Assembly: GCA_028869995.1 (NCBI GenBank)
Contig: JAGWQN010000091.1
Span: forward strand, 37,558-101,557
Length of the DNA stretch: 64,000 nt
From: Rhodospirillales bacterium
GTDB lineage: Bacteria; Pseudomonadota; Alphaproteobacteria; Acetobacterales; Acetobacteraceae
Direction: 5' to 3'
The position numbers were made by a program, and so were the translations under genes. Shown piece by piece: positions 30,273 to 39,203 of the stretch (its first letter is position 1; the number at the start of each line of letters is the position of its first letter). Under the pieces are notes generated by a model. That model saw only the letters and a program-made list of their open reading frames with translations. It ran no database searches and was not told the DNA's origin.

Positions 30273-31058
30273 TTAAGCGAACCGGACGCTGGCCTCACCG
30301 AGCCCGGCGAAGGCGACATCGACGCGGCAGGGCCCGGGGAGCCAGATCGGCGGCGTCACGCTGCCGAGCAACACGACCTGGCCTTCGCGCAGCCCGCCGA
30401 ACGCGGAAGCCTCGGCGGATCCAGCCAGCCAGGCCAGCGCCTCCATCGGCCCGCCGAGCAGGTCCGCCCCGACCCCGTGCCCAACCTCCTGGCCGTCCAG
30501 GCACAGGCGTCCGGGCACCGCGGCGAGGTCGAGTTCGCGCCAGTCCGCCGCCGGAGCGCCCAGCACGCCGCCGCGATGATAGACTTGGTCAGCCAGCAAT
30601 CCCGCGGGCCCGACAGTCTTGAGGTCGCCCGCCGGCGGCGGACCGTAGCGGTTCTCCACGATCTCGATGGCGGCAAAAACCTCGCCGACGGCGGCACGCG
30701 CACGGGTGGCATCGCACGGCCCGGCCGGCAGGTCGCGCGCGAGCCGCACCCCGATCTCGCACTCCACGCCGAGCGGCGCCCCGGTCCAGTCGAAGGTCCC
30801 GCCGCTGGCGAGCAGACCATCGCCCGGCATGAACGCGGCGAGCGGATGCTCGAGACCCAGATACGCTCGCATCCCCGCCGCGGTGGCGCCGATCTTGAAG
30901 CCCGCCGGCGGATCCTCATCCAGCATGCGCGCCAGTGCCACCTGGGCCGCCAGCCCCTCCTCGAGCGTCCGCGGCGCGACCTCGGGCCCGAGCGGCGCGT
31001 AGGGCGGGCCGCGCCGGCGCGCCGAGAGGATGGCAGCCGCGGTCGTCGCAGCTTCCAT
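30273..31058 (-). CDS. 2-keto-4-pentenoate hydratase / FAH-family protein (second paralogue in window)
   Basis: 'FKIGATAAGMRAYLGL', 'GVECEIGVRLARDLPAGP', 'EVFAAIEIVENRYG'; TGATG coupling with upstream rlmB. Confidence 0.8.
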   Translation of the reverse strand: MEAATTAAAILSARRRGPPYAPLGPEVAPRTLEEGLAAQVALARMLDEDPPAGFKIGATAAGMRAYLGLEHPLAAFMPGDGLLASGGTFDWTGAPLGVECEIGVRLARDLPAGPCDATRARAAVGEVFAAIEIVENRYGPPPAGDLKTVGPAGLLADQVYHRGGVLGAPAADWRELDLAAVPGRLCLDGQEVGHGVGADLLGGPMEALAWLAGSAEASAFGGLREGQVVLLGSVTPPIWLPGPCRVDVAFAGLGEASVRFA

Positions 31059-32143
31059 CAGCGCCGGCCGAGCTCGTAGAGGGCGATCGCACAGGCGGCG
31101 GAGACGTTGAGGCTGTCGAGCTGTGCACCGCCTTGGATGGCGATTCCCGCGAGCATATCGCACGTCTCCCGGGTGAGGCGGCGCAGGCCCTCGCCCTCGG
31201 CGCCGAGCACGATGGCGATCCGCCGCCCGGTGAGCGCGGGGCCGGCGAGCGGCGCGGCCGCCGCGTCGAGCCCCACCACCAGCACGTCGGCAGCCTTGAG
31301 CGCCACCAGCGTGCGCGCAATGTTGACCGCGCGTAGGAGCGGCAGCGTCTCCAGCGCGCCGGAAGCGGCCTTGGCCAGCGCCCCGGTTTCTTCCGGGGCA
31401 TGGCGGTCCTGGACGATGACAGCCGCCGCCCCGAGCGCCGCCGCCGAGCGCAGGATGGCGCCGACATTCCGCGGGTCCGCGAGCTGGTCGAGCACGACCA
31501 GCGGGCCGGGTCGCTCCAGCACCTGCGCCAGCGGCGGGGCTACGAGCGGGTCGGCGTGCAGGGCTGCTCCCTGGTGGACGGCGTCGCGGCCGAGCAACCG
31601 GTCGAGCTGTTCGCGCTCCGCGCGCTCGGCGGTGATCGCCCAGGGGCGCGGCAGGCGCACCGCGATCGCTTCCTCGGCCGTCTCGGTCAGCAGCAGGCGG
31701 CGCAGCCGCCGTTGGGGGTTGGCCAGCGCCGCCACCACGGCATGGATGCCGTACAGCCACAGCCCCGAGCGTTCGCCGCCCCGCTGATCGCGTTGTTCGC
31801 GCTGGTGGCGCGGTGCTTCTTCCGTCCGCGCGGGCAGCCGGGCGTGCAGCGTGTGCTCGCCATGGCGGGGCTGGTGAGGGGCCTGGGCGCGCTCGCGCGG
31901 GCCGCCGCCATGGCCCGAACCACCATGCGACGGCTCGCCGTGGTTGCCGCTGCCATACCGTCCGCCCGAAGGCGTCTTTCCGCCAGGCTTACCGCCGAAA
32001 CGGGGCGCGCCTGGCTTGGCACCGTGCGGCCGTTCGCCCCGACCACCCGCACCGCGCGCTTCACCGCCTTGGGGCGTGCGGGGATGATGGTCTTGGCGGC
32101 CGCGCTCGCCGCCGGAGCCACGGTATGAACGAGGGGGCTTCAT
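31058..32143 (-). CDS. rlmB: 23S rRNA (guanosine(2251)-2'-O)-methyltransferase-like TrmH/SpoU family, with long Gly/Arg/His-rich N-terminus
   Basis: 'LYGIHAVVAALANPQRRLRRLLLT', 'VVLDQLADPRNVGAILRSAAALGAAAVI', 'GRRIAIVLGAEGEGLRRLTRETCD', 'LNVSAACAIALYEL'. Confidence 0.9.
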   Translation of the reverse strand: MKPPRSYRGSGGERGRQDHHPRTPQGGEARGAGGRGERPHGAKPGAPRFGGKPGGKTPSGGRYGSGNHGEPSHGGSGHGGGPRERAQAPHQPRHGEHTLHARLPARTEEAPRHQREQRDQRGGERSGLWLYGIHAVVAALANPQRRLRRLLLTETAEEAIAVRLPRPWAITAERAEREQLDRLLGRDAVHQGAALHADPLVAPPLAQVLERPGPLVVLDQLADPRNVGAILRSAAALGAAAVIVQDRHAPEETGALAKAASGALETLPLLRAVNIARTLVALKAADVLVVGLDAAAAPLAGPALTGRRIAIVLGAEGEGLRRLTRETCDMLAGIAIQGGAQLDSLNVSAACAIALYELGRR

Positions 32144-32264
32144 GCCGGCGGTATACAGGCGCGCGGGGTAGGCGCAAACATGCCGCCGGGGCGTGGCCCG
32201 TCAGGGGCGGCGGCGCGCGCGCGTTGACATGAGACGAGGCTTGCCCCAAGGGACGCCGCGGATC

Positions 32265-32350
32265 GGAGGGGTGCCCGAGTGGCTAAAGGGGGCGGACTGT
32301 AAATCCGCTGGCGCACGCCTACGTTGGTTCGAATCCAACCCCCTCCACCA
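32265..32350 (+). tRNA. tRNA-Tyr (anticodon GUA), CCA encoded
   Basis: GGAGGGGTGCCCGAGTGG...CGGACTGTAAATCCG...GGTTCGAATCCAACCCCCTCCACCA; class II with long variable arm. Confidence 0.95.
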
Positions 32351-32669
32351 TCGCGCGGGTCGAGTCCCGAAGAGCGGGGTGGACCTGTCCACGCAACAGG
32401 CTGCGCGCGCCACAGGGCCCACGGACGGGCCCGGAACGGCCTCTCCTGTCTCTCGCCCGTCCCGCACGTCTGCGGAATCCGCCTGCGCGCCGACGCGGTG
32501 GGCCTCGTTCGAGGCCACGGCTTCCGCTCAGGCGTGACCGCCGCCACGCGGCTGCGGCCGGCGATGACCTGCCGCCGGCCGTGTTGGCATCGGGCCGGCC
32601 GCTCCACTAACATCCTTCCGCCAACACCCAGCGGGGACAGGCCATCCGAACGCGCCGAATAGTTGTCTC

Positions 32670-33677
32670 GTGACGGAAACGAAACGCCTCATCCTCGTTC
32701 TCGGGATGCATCGCGGCGGTACGAGTGCGGCGACGCGCGGTCTTGCGGCGCTGGGGGTGGCGCTGGGCGGGCGGCTGATGCCTCCACACGCGATCAACGA
32801 GAAGGGCTTTTTCGAGGACCTCGACATCTACGAGCTTGATGAGGCCCTGCTGGCGACGCTCGGCGAGACCTGGCATGGATTCTTGCCGATCCCGCCCGAG
32901 CGATTTCTGGAATCCGCCGTCCAGTCCATGCGCGAAAAGGCGCTGGTTCTCTTGCGCGAGAAGCTTGCGAGCGCGCCGATTTTCGGGATCAAGGATCCGC
33001 GCCTGCCGCGGCTCCTGCCGTTTTGGCTGGCGGTCGCGCGGGAGGCGAAGGCCGATGTTTCGGCCTTGATCGTGTCGCGCCATCCCCAGGCTGTGGCTGC
33101 ATCCCTGCAAGAAGTCGCGGGATTCCAAAAGGAAAAATCCCATCTTCTGTGGTTGCAGGCGATGCTGGCCGCGGAAGCGGGGACGCGCGACATGCGCCGC
33201 GTGGTGGTGGATTACGACGCGCTTCTCTCTGATCCCGCCACGCAGTTGTCCCGCGTCGCGACACGGCTCGGCCTCGAGGCCGACGCAGCGGCGCTGGCCG
33301 CGTATGCCGCCTTCCTCGACCCTCGGCTGCGCCATTTTCATGCGGGCGACGCCGGTGTCCTGCCGGAGGCGGAACGGCTGCACGGCCTGCTTGCGGTCCT
33401 GGCGCGCGATGGCGCGGTGCCGCAGGCGGCCTTCGACCGTCTTGCCTCCTGGCAGGCCACGCTCCTCCCCTCGTTATCCTGGATGCGCTTTGCCGATACG
33501 ACGATCACGCAACTCCAGGTCGAACAGGCCCGCCTCGAGGCGGACCTGAGTGCCGCCCGCACACGGATCGCGGGTCTCGAATCGAGTACCTCGTGGCGCA
33601 TCACCGCGCCCTTGCGTGCCCTCGCCCGGGCTCTTCGCGGTTATCGGCCGCCAGGGAAGGGCGGGGCGGCCGCCTGA
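32670..33677 (+). CDS. sulfotransferase-like protein
   Basis: GTG start; 'RLILVLGMHRGGTSAATRGLAALGV' PAPS-loop-like motif, 'FGIKDPRLPRLLPFWL', 'LIVSRHPQAVAASL'; C-terminal coiled coil and 'SSTSWRITAPLRALARALR'. Confidence 0.8.
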   Translation: MTETKRLILVLGMHRGGTSAATRGLAALGVALGGRLMPPHAINEKGFFEDLDIYELDEALLATLGETWHGFLPIPPERFLESAVQSMREKALVLLREKLASAPIFGIKDPRLPRLLPFWLAVAREAKADVSALIVSRHPQAVAASLQEVAGFQKEKSHLLWLQAMLAAEAGTRDMRRVVVDYDALLSDPATQLSRVATRLGLEADAAALAAYAAFLDPRLRHFHAGDAGVLPEAERLHGLLAVLARDGAVPQAAFDRLASWQATLLPSLSWMRFADTTITQLQVEQARLEADLSAARTRIAGLESSTSWRITAPLRALARALRGYRPPGKGGAAA

Positions 33678-33805
33678 AGCCGGCGACGCGCCGCGCCCGC
33701 GCCGCGGGCGTCGAGACCGCCTTGCTTCGCGTTGTGCGGATCGCGGCCAGCCGGCAAGCTGCCATCACGCGGCTCCTGGCGTCGACGGGGCGACGGTCGC
33801 ACCCC

Positions 33806-33834
33806 TTGGAGACGCTCCACATCCTTGCTACAAG
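33806..33834 (+). promoter_or_regulatory. candidate sigma70-type promoter upstream of tRNA-Gly (TTGGAG-17-TACAAG)
   Basis: Read by eye; 17-bp spacer; about 130 nt upstream of the tRNA. Confidence 0.35.
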
Positions 33835-33965
33835 GGGGCTGCGGCTCTGAACCTAAGTGTCTGATCTTTCTCGGCTGGCGGGGGCGAAGCGTTGGGCCCA
33901 GCCCCTTCCACCAGGCCGCCGCCATGTCCCGGGCAGTCTGCGCCCCCGGGGCTGGCGCGCCCGGC

Positions 33966-34039
33966 GCGGGTGTAGCTCAATGGTAGAGTTCCAGCCTTCC
34001 AAGCTGGCTGTGCGGGTTCGATTCCCGTCACCCGCTCCA
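33966..34039 (+). tRNA. tRNA-Gly (anticodon UCC), CCA encoded
   Basis: GCGGGTGTAGCTCAATGGTAGAGTTCCAGCCTTCCAAGCTGGCTGTGCGGGTTCGATTCCCGTCACCCGCTCCA cloverleaf. Confidence 0.96.
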
Positions 34040-34056
34040 GGCGCGGCAGAGCAAGC

Positions 34057-34085
34057 TTGACTTTACCGCCCGGTCAGCCTTTTTA
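34057..34085 (+). promoter_or_regulatory. candidate sigma70-type promoter for tRNA-Trp-secE-nusG (TTGACT-17-TTTTTA)
   Basis: TTGACT with 17-bp spacer to TTTTTA; about 55 nt upstream of tRNA-Trp. Confidence 0.5.
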
Positions 34086-34139
34086 CGCCGCCTTGTCCCA
34101 AAGCGGTGAGCGTGCGACCTGCGGCGGGCCGGCGGCTGC

Positions 34140-34216
34140 AGGGGTGTAGCTCAATTGGCTAGAGCGCCGGTCTCCAAAACCGGAGGCTGGGGGTTCGAGA
34201 CCCTCCACCCCTGCCA
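34140..34216 (+). tRNA. tRNA-Trp (anticodon CCA), CCA tail encoded
   Basis: AGGGGTGTAGCTCAATTGGCTAGAGCGCCGGTCTCCAAAACCGGAGGCTGGGGGTTCGAGACCCTCCACCCCTGCCA cloverleaf; next to secE. Confidence 0.97.
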
Positions 34217-34311
34217 AGCTGGGCCGTGCCGCGGCGGCCATGATGTCCCGTGATGGCGTCGAGGAGGCCGGTTCTGCCCGGCATGTCCAACAGGTTCGGA
34301 GTGGTACTGGC

Positions 34312-34506
34312 GTGGCGTTCGATCCTCTGAAGTTCCTGCGTGAGGTGCGCACCGAGACCGTGCGTGCGACTTTCCCGTCGCGCCGCGAGACCGCGGTGAC
34401 GACGGGCCTCGTCATCGCGATGGCAGCGGCCACCGCGGCTTTCTTCTTCATCGCCGATCAGGTCTTCAGCATCGCAGTGCGCGCGCTGTTCGGGTTCGGC
34501 GGCTAG
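34312..34506 (+). CDS. secE: preprotein translocase subunit SecE
   Basis: Single-TM small protein 'FDPLKFLREVRTETVRATFPSRRETAVTTGLVIAMAAATAAFFFIADQVFSIAVRALFGFG'; precedes nusG; GTG start. Confidence 0.92.
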   Translation: MAFDPLKFLREVRTETVRATFPSRRETAVTTGLVIAMAAATAAFFFIADQVFSIAVRALFGFGG

Positions 34507-34515
34507 GAGCTGATC

Positions 34516-35046
34516 ATGGCCAAGCGCTGGTATGTCGTCCATGTCTATTCCGGATTCGAGAAGAAGATCGCGCAGCAGATAAAGGAGCAGGCGGCGCAGA
34601 AGGGCCTGCAGGACGCGTTCGAGGAAGTCATGGTCCCCGCCGAGGAGGTGGTGGAGCTGCGCCGCGGCCAGAAGGTCAACGCCGAGCGGAAATTCTTTCC
34701 CGGCTACGTGCTGGTGAAGATGGAATTGACGGACGACGCCTGGCACCTGGTGAAGGACACGCCGAAGGTCACCGGCTTCCTCGGCACCCGCAATCGCCCA
34801 ACCCCGATTTCCGAGGCCGAGGCGGAACGGATCCTCAAGCAGACGCAGGAGGGCGGCGAGCGACCGCGCCCCTCCGTGGTTTTCGAGATCGGCGAGCAGG
34901 TGCGGGTGGCCGACGGGCCGTTCACCAGCTTCAACGGCACGGTCGAGGAGGTCGACGAGGAAAAGGGCCGCGTGAAGGTCAGCGTCTCGATCTTCGGGCG
35001 TTCGACGCCGGTCGACCTCGAATACGGGCAAGTCGAGAAAATCTAG
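34516..35046 (+). CDS. nusG: transcription termination/antitermination protein NusG
   Basis: '[20 protein letters not shown]', '[33 protein letters not shown]', KOW '[51 protein letters not shown]'. Confidence 0.98.
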   Translation: MAKRWYVVHVYSGFEKKIAQQIKEQAAQKGLQDAFEEVMVPAEEVVELRRGQKVNAERKFFPGYVLVKMELTDDAWHLVKDTPKVTGFLGTRNRPTPISEAEAERILKQTQEGGERPRPSVVFEIGEQVRVADGPFTSFNGTVEEVDEEKGRVKVSVSIFGRSTPVDLEYGQVEKI

Positions 35047-35115
35047 CGCTCTCGCGAGCCTGTCGGAGCCATGGTGGTGTGAGCGGCCCGGCGCGGAGCT
35101 GCGCCGGATCGCGCC

Positions 35116-36147
35116 TCAGGGCGTCTTGTTGCGAAGCGCGCGCTGCAGATCGCGTTCGATGAAGCCGATATCGCTGCCGAACACGTCGGCGACCACCTCG
35201 CGCCAGTCGGCGACGTCCTCGACGCCTGAAGGATTCTTGACCAGCAATTCGCGTTTGATGAACGGGAAGCGCGCGCGCAGCATCTGCCGCCATAGATCGG
35301 CGGTCGGGTTCAGCGGCCGACGCGCGGCGGTGGCCAGGCGGATCCGGTTGGCGTGGATCTTTCGCGACGCAAGCAACGGGTCCTGGATTTCCTCGGTGGC
35401 GAGCAGGCTGGTGTCCACTTCGCGGACCACATCCAGGTAACGCCAGAGCGCGCCACAGCGCAGCCCGGCCGCGATGAGCTGCCGGGTCAGGCCGATCTCG
35501 TAGTTTCGGATGACCCAGTACTTGGATCCGACCGGGCGAACGCCCGACCAGAACTGTTGCCAGGCCTTGCTGTCGAGCGTCTTGCGGCCGACCGCGAGGA
35601 AAAAGGACTGCAGGTGATAGCGCCACTGCCAGCTTTCGGTCGCACCCCAGACATCGGCCGCCGCGAAGTCGATCCGCGCCAGCGTTTCGTTGAGCGGCGC
35701 CAGCGGGCCGTAAACGCTATCGTTGACGATGAGGACCATTTCGGTTTCCGGCCGTGGCAGAGAGCATGCTTGCAGCCCCTCGCGCATGGCACCGAAATCG
35801 TAGCCGATATTGCGGCGCAGAAGCACGACATCGCAGAGTTCGCGTAGGGCTTCCCACGCCTCTGCGCGCAGCTTTCCGGCGTTGGAGACGAAAACGATCG
35901 ACAACCCCGCCGCGCGCAGCGCCCGCAGATAGTGCCGGACCGGCTCGTTGACTGCGCCGCGTCCGTCCCAGTGGACGAAGATGGCCACCCGCGCGCCGAG
36001 AGCAACGTCGCCTTCCGGCCAGCGCGCGACGATCTGGCTTGGTCGGCGCAGGAAGCTCAGGAAAAAGGAGAGATACGACGTGACGTGCAGCCGGGCCTGG
36101 CTGAGCGCCGGGAGGGCCTGCACGAGGAGGAGGCGCAGCCGGCGCAT
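35116..36147 (-). CDS. RgpF-like (rhamnan synthesis F) surface-polysaccharide protein
   Basis: 'VAIFVHWDGRGAVNEPVRHYLRALRAAGLSIVFVSNAGKL', 'RRNIGYDFGAMREGL', 'VLIVNDSVYGPLAPL'; TGATG coupling with upstream ORF. Confidence 0.78.
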   Translation of the reverse strand: MRRLRLLLVQALPALSQARLHVTSYLSFFLSFLRRPSQIVARWPEGDVALGARVAIFVHWDGRGAVNEPVRHYLRALRAAGLSIVFVSNAGKLRAEAWEALRELCDVVLLRRNIGYDFGAMREGLQACSLPRPETEMVLIVNDSVYGPLAPLNETLARIDFAAADVWGATESWQWRYHLQSFFLAVGRKTLDSKAWQQFWSGVRPVGSKYWVIRNYEIGLTRQLIAAGLRCGALWRYLDVVREVDTSLLATEEIQDPLLASRKIHANRIRLATAARRPLNPTADLWRQMLRARFPFIKRELLVKNPSGVEDVADWREVVADVFGSDIGFIERDLQRALRNKTP

Positions 36148-37838
36148 CAGGCGGCCGGTCCGATGCTGGCCAGGCTCGGCACCCGAGCCGCCAGCGCGGC
36201 CTGCAGCTCGGCGCGCCGCGCCCAGAGCGAACGGTACCAGCTGATGCGCGCGGCGACCTGGTCGGCCAGCATGCGCTCGCGCAGGACCTGCTCGCGCGCG
36301 GTCGTACCGATCGCCCGGCCAATTTCGGGATTGGCGACCAGCCGCAGCAGCCGCTGCGTCAGCTCGTCCTGGGAACGGAACAGAACGCCGTTCTCGCCAT
36401 CGACGATACTGTCGGCATAGACGGTCGGACTGGCCAGGGCCGTGACCCGCAGCGCAGCGGCCTCGATGAATTTGAGATCCGATTTGCATCGGTTGAACGG
36501 CGTGTCGGAGAGCGGCATGAAACAGATCTCGCTCCGGCTCAGCAGCTCCCGATAGGTCTCATAGTCGCATAGCGGCGTGAAGCTCTTGTGCGGCGTCTCC
36601 AGCGCGTCGAACAGGCCACGGTCGGCGACGATCGAAAAATGCAGCCGCTCCCCGGCCATCGCCGCGGCCCGGTTGAGGGCGGCGATATAGGGGGGCCATT
36701 CGCTCTCACGGTTGATGCCGCCGAAGAAGAGGGTCTGGCGTCCGGCGTTGGCATGGTTCACGACATCCGGTGCGCGCGCCACGGCGTTGGGGAAAATCCC
36801 GACCTCGGGATTGTAGCGCCGCAGCACCTGCGCAAGCGCGGGCGTCGTCGTCTGCACCGCGTGGACGCCGGTGAAGTTGAGGACCTCCGGGTGCTGCAGG
36901 GCGGCGAGATACTCGGGGTTGTCGTCGAACTCGCAGATGACGAGATGCCCGCCGGCCATCGCCTGGCGCAGCTGCGCCAGCCCCTGCTCGCCCAGCAGGC
37001 GCGGGCGATGCAGGATGAACACGCCCGGAATGTCGCTCGGACGTTCAGGGGCAACGAAACCCTCGATGATCGCGGTGACGACCGCGGGCTCGGCTCCCAG
37101 CGCGCGCATCGGCTCGCTGACACGCACCTCGCTGACGCCGCCGACCGGCGGCAGCATCGTGGAGACGACCTGCAAGCGCTCCGGCACCATACGGCACGCC
37201 CGCCAGACATGTTGCAGCGGTGCCGACCGGCTCAGATAGGCCTCGGGATCGATCCCGAGGGCGCGCAGCGCCGGCGACATCGCGTGGGCGAAGCGTTCCG
37301 CCGCCGCCCTGTCGAAGACACGTGCGACAACATCGCAGGCGACGAGACCCGCTCCCCCCAGCGCGCGGCGCGTGGTCTCGGGCGTGAACCAGCGCAGGTG
37401 CGTGGCATCGAACAGACCCAGCGGCTCGTAATTCCAGGTTCCCCGCAGGAGCCGCTCGACGAAGCTCCAGTGTTCGGCGTTGGGCATGCAGATGACGACG
37501 ACGCCGCCCGGCGCGAGCCGGCGCACATGCAGGCCAAGCACGGCCCAGGGGTCGCGCAGGTGCTCGAGGACGTCGCCGTAAAGGATGCAGTCGAAGAGCG
37601 TGTCGCCGAAGGGCAGGGGTGCCGTCTCGACATCGACCTGCGCGACCGCATCGAGGCGCGCGCTCGCGAGCTGCGCGGCTGCCGGATCGAGCTCGATCCC
37701 GAAATAGCGCGCCCGGGGATTGCGCCGCTTGTATTCGGCGCCGAGCGCGCCGCCGCCGCACCCCACATCGAGCACCGTCCGCGCCGAGAGCGGGATGCGG
37801 TCGATCAGCTCCGGGTTGAGGACGTCGGGATAAAGCAT
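36147..37838 (-). CDS. SAM-dependent methyltransferase - glycosyltransferase fusion
   Basis: N-terminal 'TVLDVGCGGGALGAEY...DCILYGDVLEHLRDPW'; C-terminal GT4-like region ending 'ALASPTVYADSIVDGENGVLFRSQDELTQRLLRLVANPEIGRAIGTTAREQVLRE'. Confidence 0.82.
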   Translation of the reverse strand: MLYPDVLNPELIDRIPLSARTVLDVGCGGGALGAEYKRRNPRARYFGIELDPAAAQLASARLDAVAQVDVETAPLPFGDTLFDCILYGDVLEHLRDPWAVLGLHVRRLAPGGVVVICMPNAEHWSFVERLLRGTWNYEPLGLFDATHLRWFTPETTRRALGGAGLVACDVVARVFDRAAAERFAHAMSPALRALGIDPEAYLSRSAPLQHVWRACRMVPERLQVVSTMLPPVGGVSEVRVSEPMRALGAEPAVVTAIIEGFVAPERPSDIPGVFILHRPRLLGEQGLAQLRQAMAGGHLVICEFDDNPEYLAALQHPEVLNFTGVHAVQTTTPALAQVLRRYNPEVGIFPNAVARAPDVVNHANAGRQTLFFGGINRESEWPPYIAALNRAAAMAGERLHFSIVADRGLFDALETPHKSFTPLCDYETYRELLSRSEICFMPLSDTPFNRCKSDLKFIEAAALRVTALASPTVYADSIVDGENGVLFRSQDELTQRLLRLVANPEIGRAIGTTAREQVLRERMLADQVAARISWYRSLWARRAELQAALAARVPSLASIGPAA

Positions 37839-37895
37839 GTTTGCGGTCTTCTCGCCGGTTTGGCCGCGCGCGGCAAGCGGCGGGGCGGCAGCGCG

Positions 37896-39203
37896 CTAGC
37901 GGCGGTCGATGACCCGCCGCGCCTTGCCGAGCGAGCGTTCGACCGACCCCGGGGCCGTAACCTCGACGCGCGCGGTGACGCCGATACGCGCCTTGATCGC
38001 ATGCGTGAGTTCGCGTCCATAGGGGGCGGGATCCATGCCCCAAGCCTCCGGGCGCGCCTCGACGCGCACTGTCATGGTATCGAGCCGTCCCTCGCGACTA
38101 AGTTCGATAACGTAATGACCGGAGAGCGGCGCGATGGCGAGGATCAGCTCCTCGACCTGGCTGGGAAACACGTTGACGCCGCGCACGATCATCATGTCGT
38201 CGCTGCGCCCGCCGATCCGGGCCATGCGCCGCATCGGGCGCGCCGTTCCGGCCAGCAGGCGGGTCAGGTCGCGGGTGCGGTAGCGGATCACCGGCATCGC
38301 CTGCTTGGTCAGCGACGTGAAGACCAGTTCGCCGGGCTCGCCCTCCGCCACGACGGCGCCGGTCTGCGGGTCGATGATCTCGGGATAGAAATGGTCCTCC
38401 CAGATATGCAGGCCGTCCTTGGTCTCGATGCATTCCATCGCCACCCCGGGGCCCATCACCTCGGAGAGGCCGTAGATGTCGAGGGCGTGCATGCCGAAGG
38501 CCTGCTCGATCTCCGCCCGCATGCCCTCGCTCCAGGGTTCGGCACCGAAGATCCCGACCTTGAGCGAGGTCGCGCGCGGATCGGCGCCGGCGGCGCGGAA
38601 TCCGTCGAGGATGGCCAGCATGTAGCTCGGGGTGACGCTGATCGCATCCGGCGCGAAGTCGCGGATCAGCTGCACCTGCCGCTCGGTCATGCCGCCCGAG
38701 ACCGGGATCACCGCGCAGCCGAGCCGCTCCGCGCCATCGTGCAGGCCGAGCCCGCCTGTGAACAGGCCGTAGCCATAGGCATTGTGCAGCCGCATGCCCG
38801 GCCGCACCCCCGCCGCGCGCAGCGAGCGGGCGACGAGCTGCGCCCAGGTGTCGAGATCGGCCTGGGTGTAGCCAACGACGGTCGGCTTGCCGGTGGTGCC
38901 GGAGGAGGCGTGGATGCGCCTGATCTCGTCGCGCGGCACCGCGAACATGCCGAACGGGTAGTGGGTGCGCAGCTCGGCCTTGCCGGTGAAGGGGAAGCGC
39001 GCGAGGTCGGCGAGTTCGCGGAAATCCTCGGGCCGCACCCCCGCGGCGTCGAACGCCGCGCGGTAATGCGGCACGTTGGTGTAGGCGTGACGCAGCGTCC
39101 AGGCCAGGCGCTCCGTCTGCAAGGCCTGCAATTCGTCGCGGGAGGCGCGTTCGATCGGCTCGAACGCTTCCGTGTGCGGCGGCAGATCGGGCAGGGCGGT
39201 CAT
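37896..39203 (-). CDS. paaK: phenylacetate--CoA ligase
   Basis: 'TNVPHYRAAFDAAGVRPEDF', 'HASSGTTGKPTVVGYT', 'DIYGLSEVMGPGVAMEC', 'IGGRSDDMMIVRGVNVFPSQVEELIL'. Confidence 0.93.
   Translation of the reverse strand: MTALPDLPPHTEAFEPIERASRDELQALQTERLAWTLRHAYTNVPHYRAAFDAAGVRPEDFRELADLARFPFTGKAELRTHYPFGMFAVPRDEIRRIHASSGTTGKPTVVGYTQADLDTWAQLVARSLRAAGVRPGMRLHNAYGYGLFTGGLGLHDGAERLGCAVIPVSGGMTERQVQLIRDFAPDAISVTPSYMLAILDGFRAAGADPRATSLKVGIFGAEPWSEGMRAEIEQAFGMHALDIYGLSEVMGPGVAMECIETKDGLHIWEDHFYPEIIDPQTGAVVAEGEPGELVFTSLTKQAMPVIRYRTRDLTRLLAGTARPMRRMARIGGRSDDMMIVRGVNVFPSQVEELILAIAPLSGHYVIELSREGRLDTMTVRVEARPEAWGMDPAPYGRELTHAIKARIGVTARVEVTAPGSVERSLGKARRVIDRR

Noticed and set aside
32265-34216. tRNA-Tyr/Gly/Trp as attachment sites of an integrated mobile element
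   Set aside because: No integrase, no duplicated tRNA 3' end noticed nearby, and no phage or conjugation genes; only a synteny anomaly is reported.
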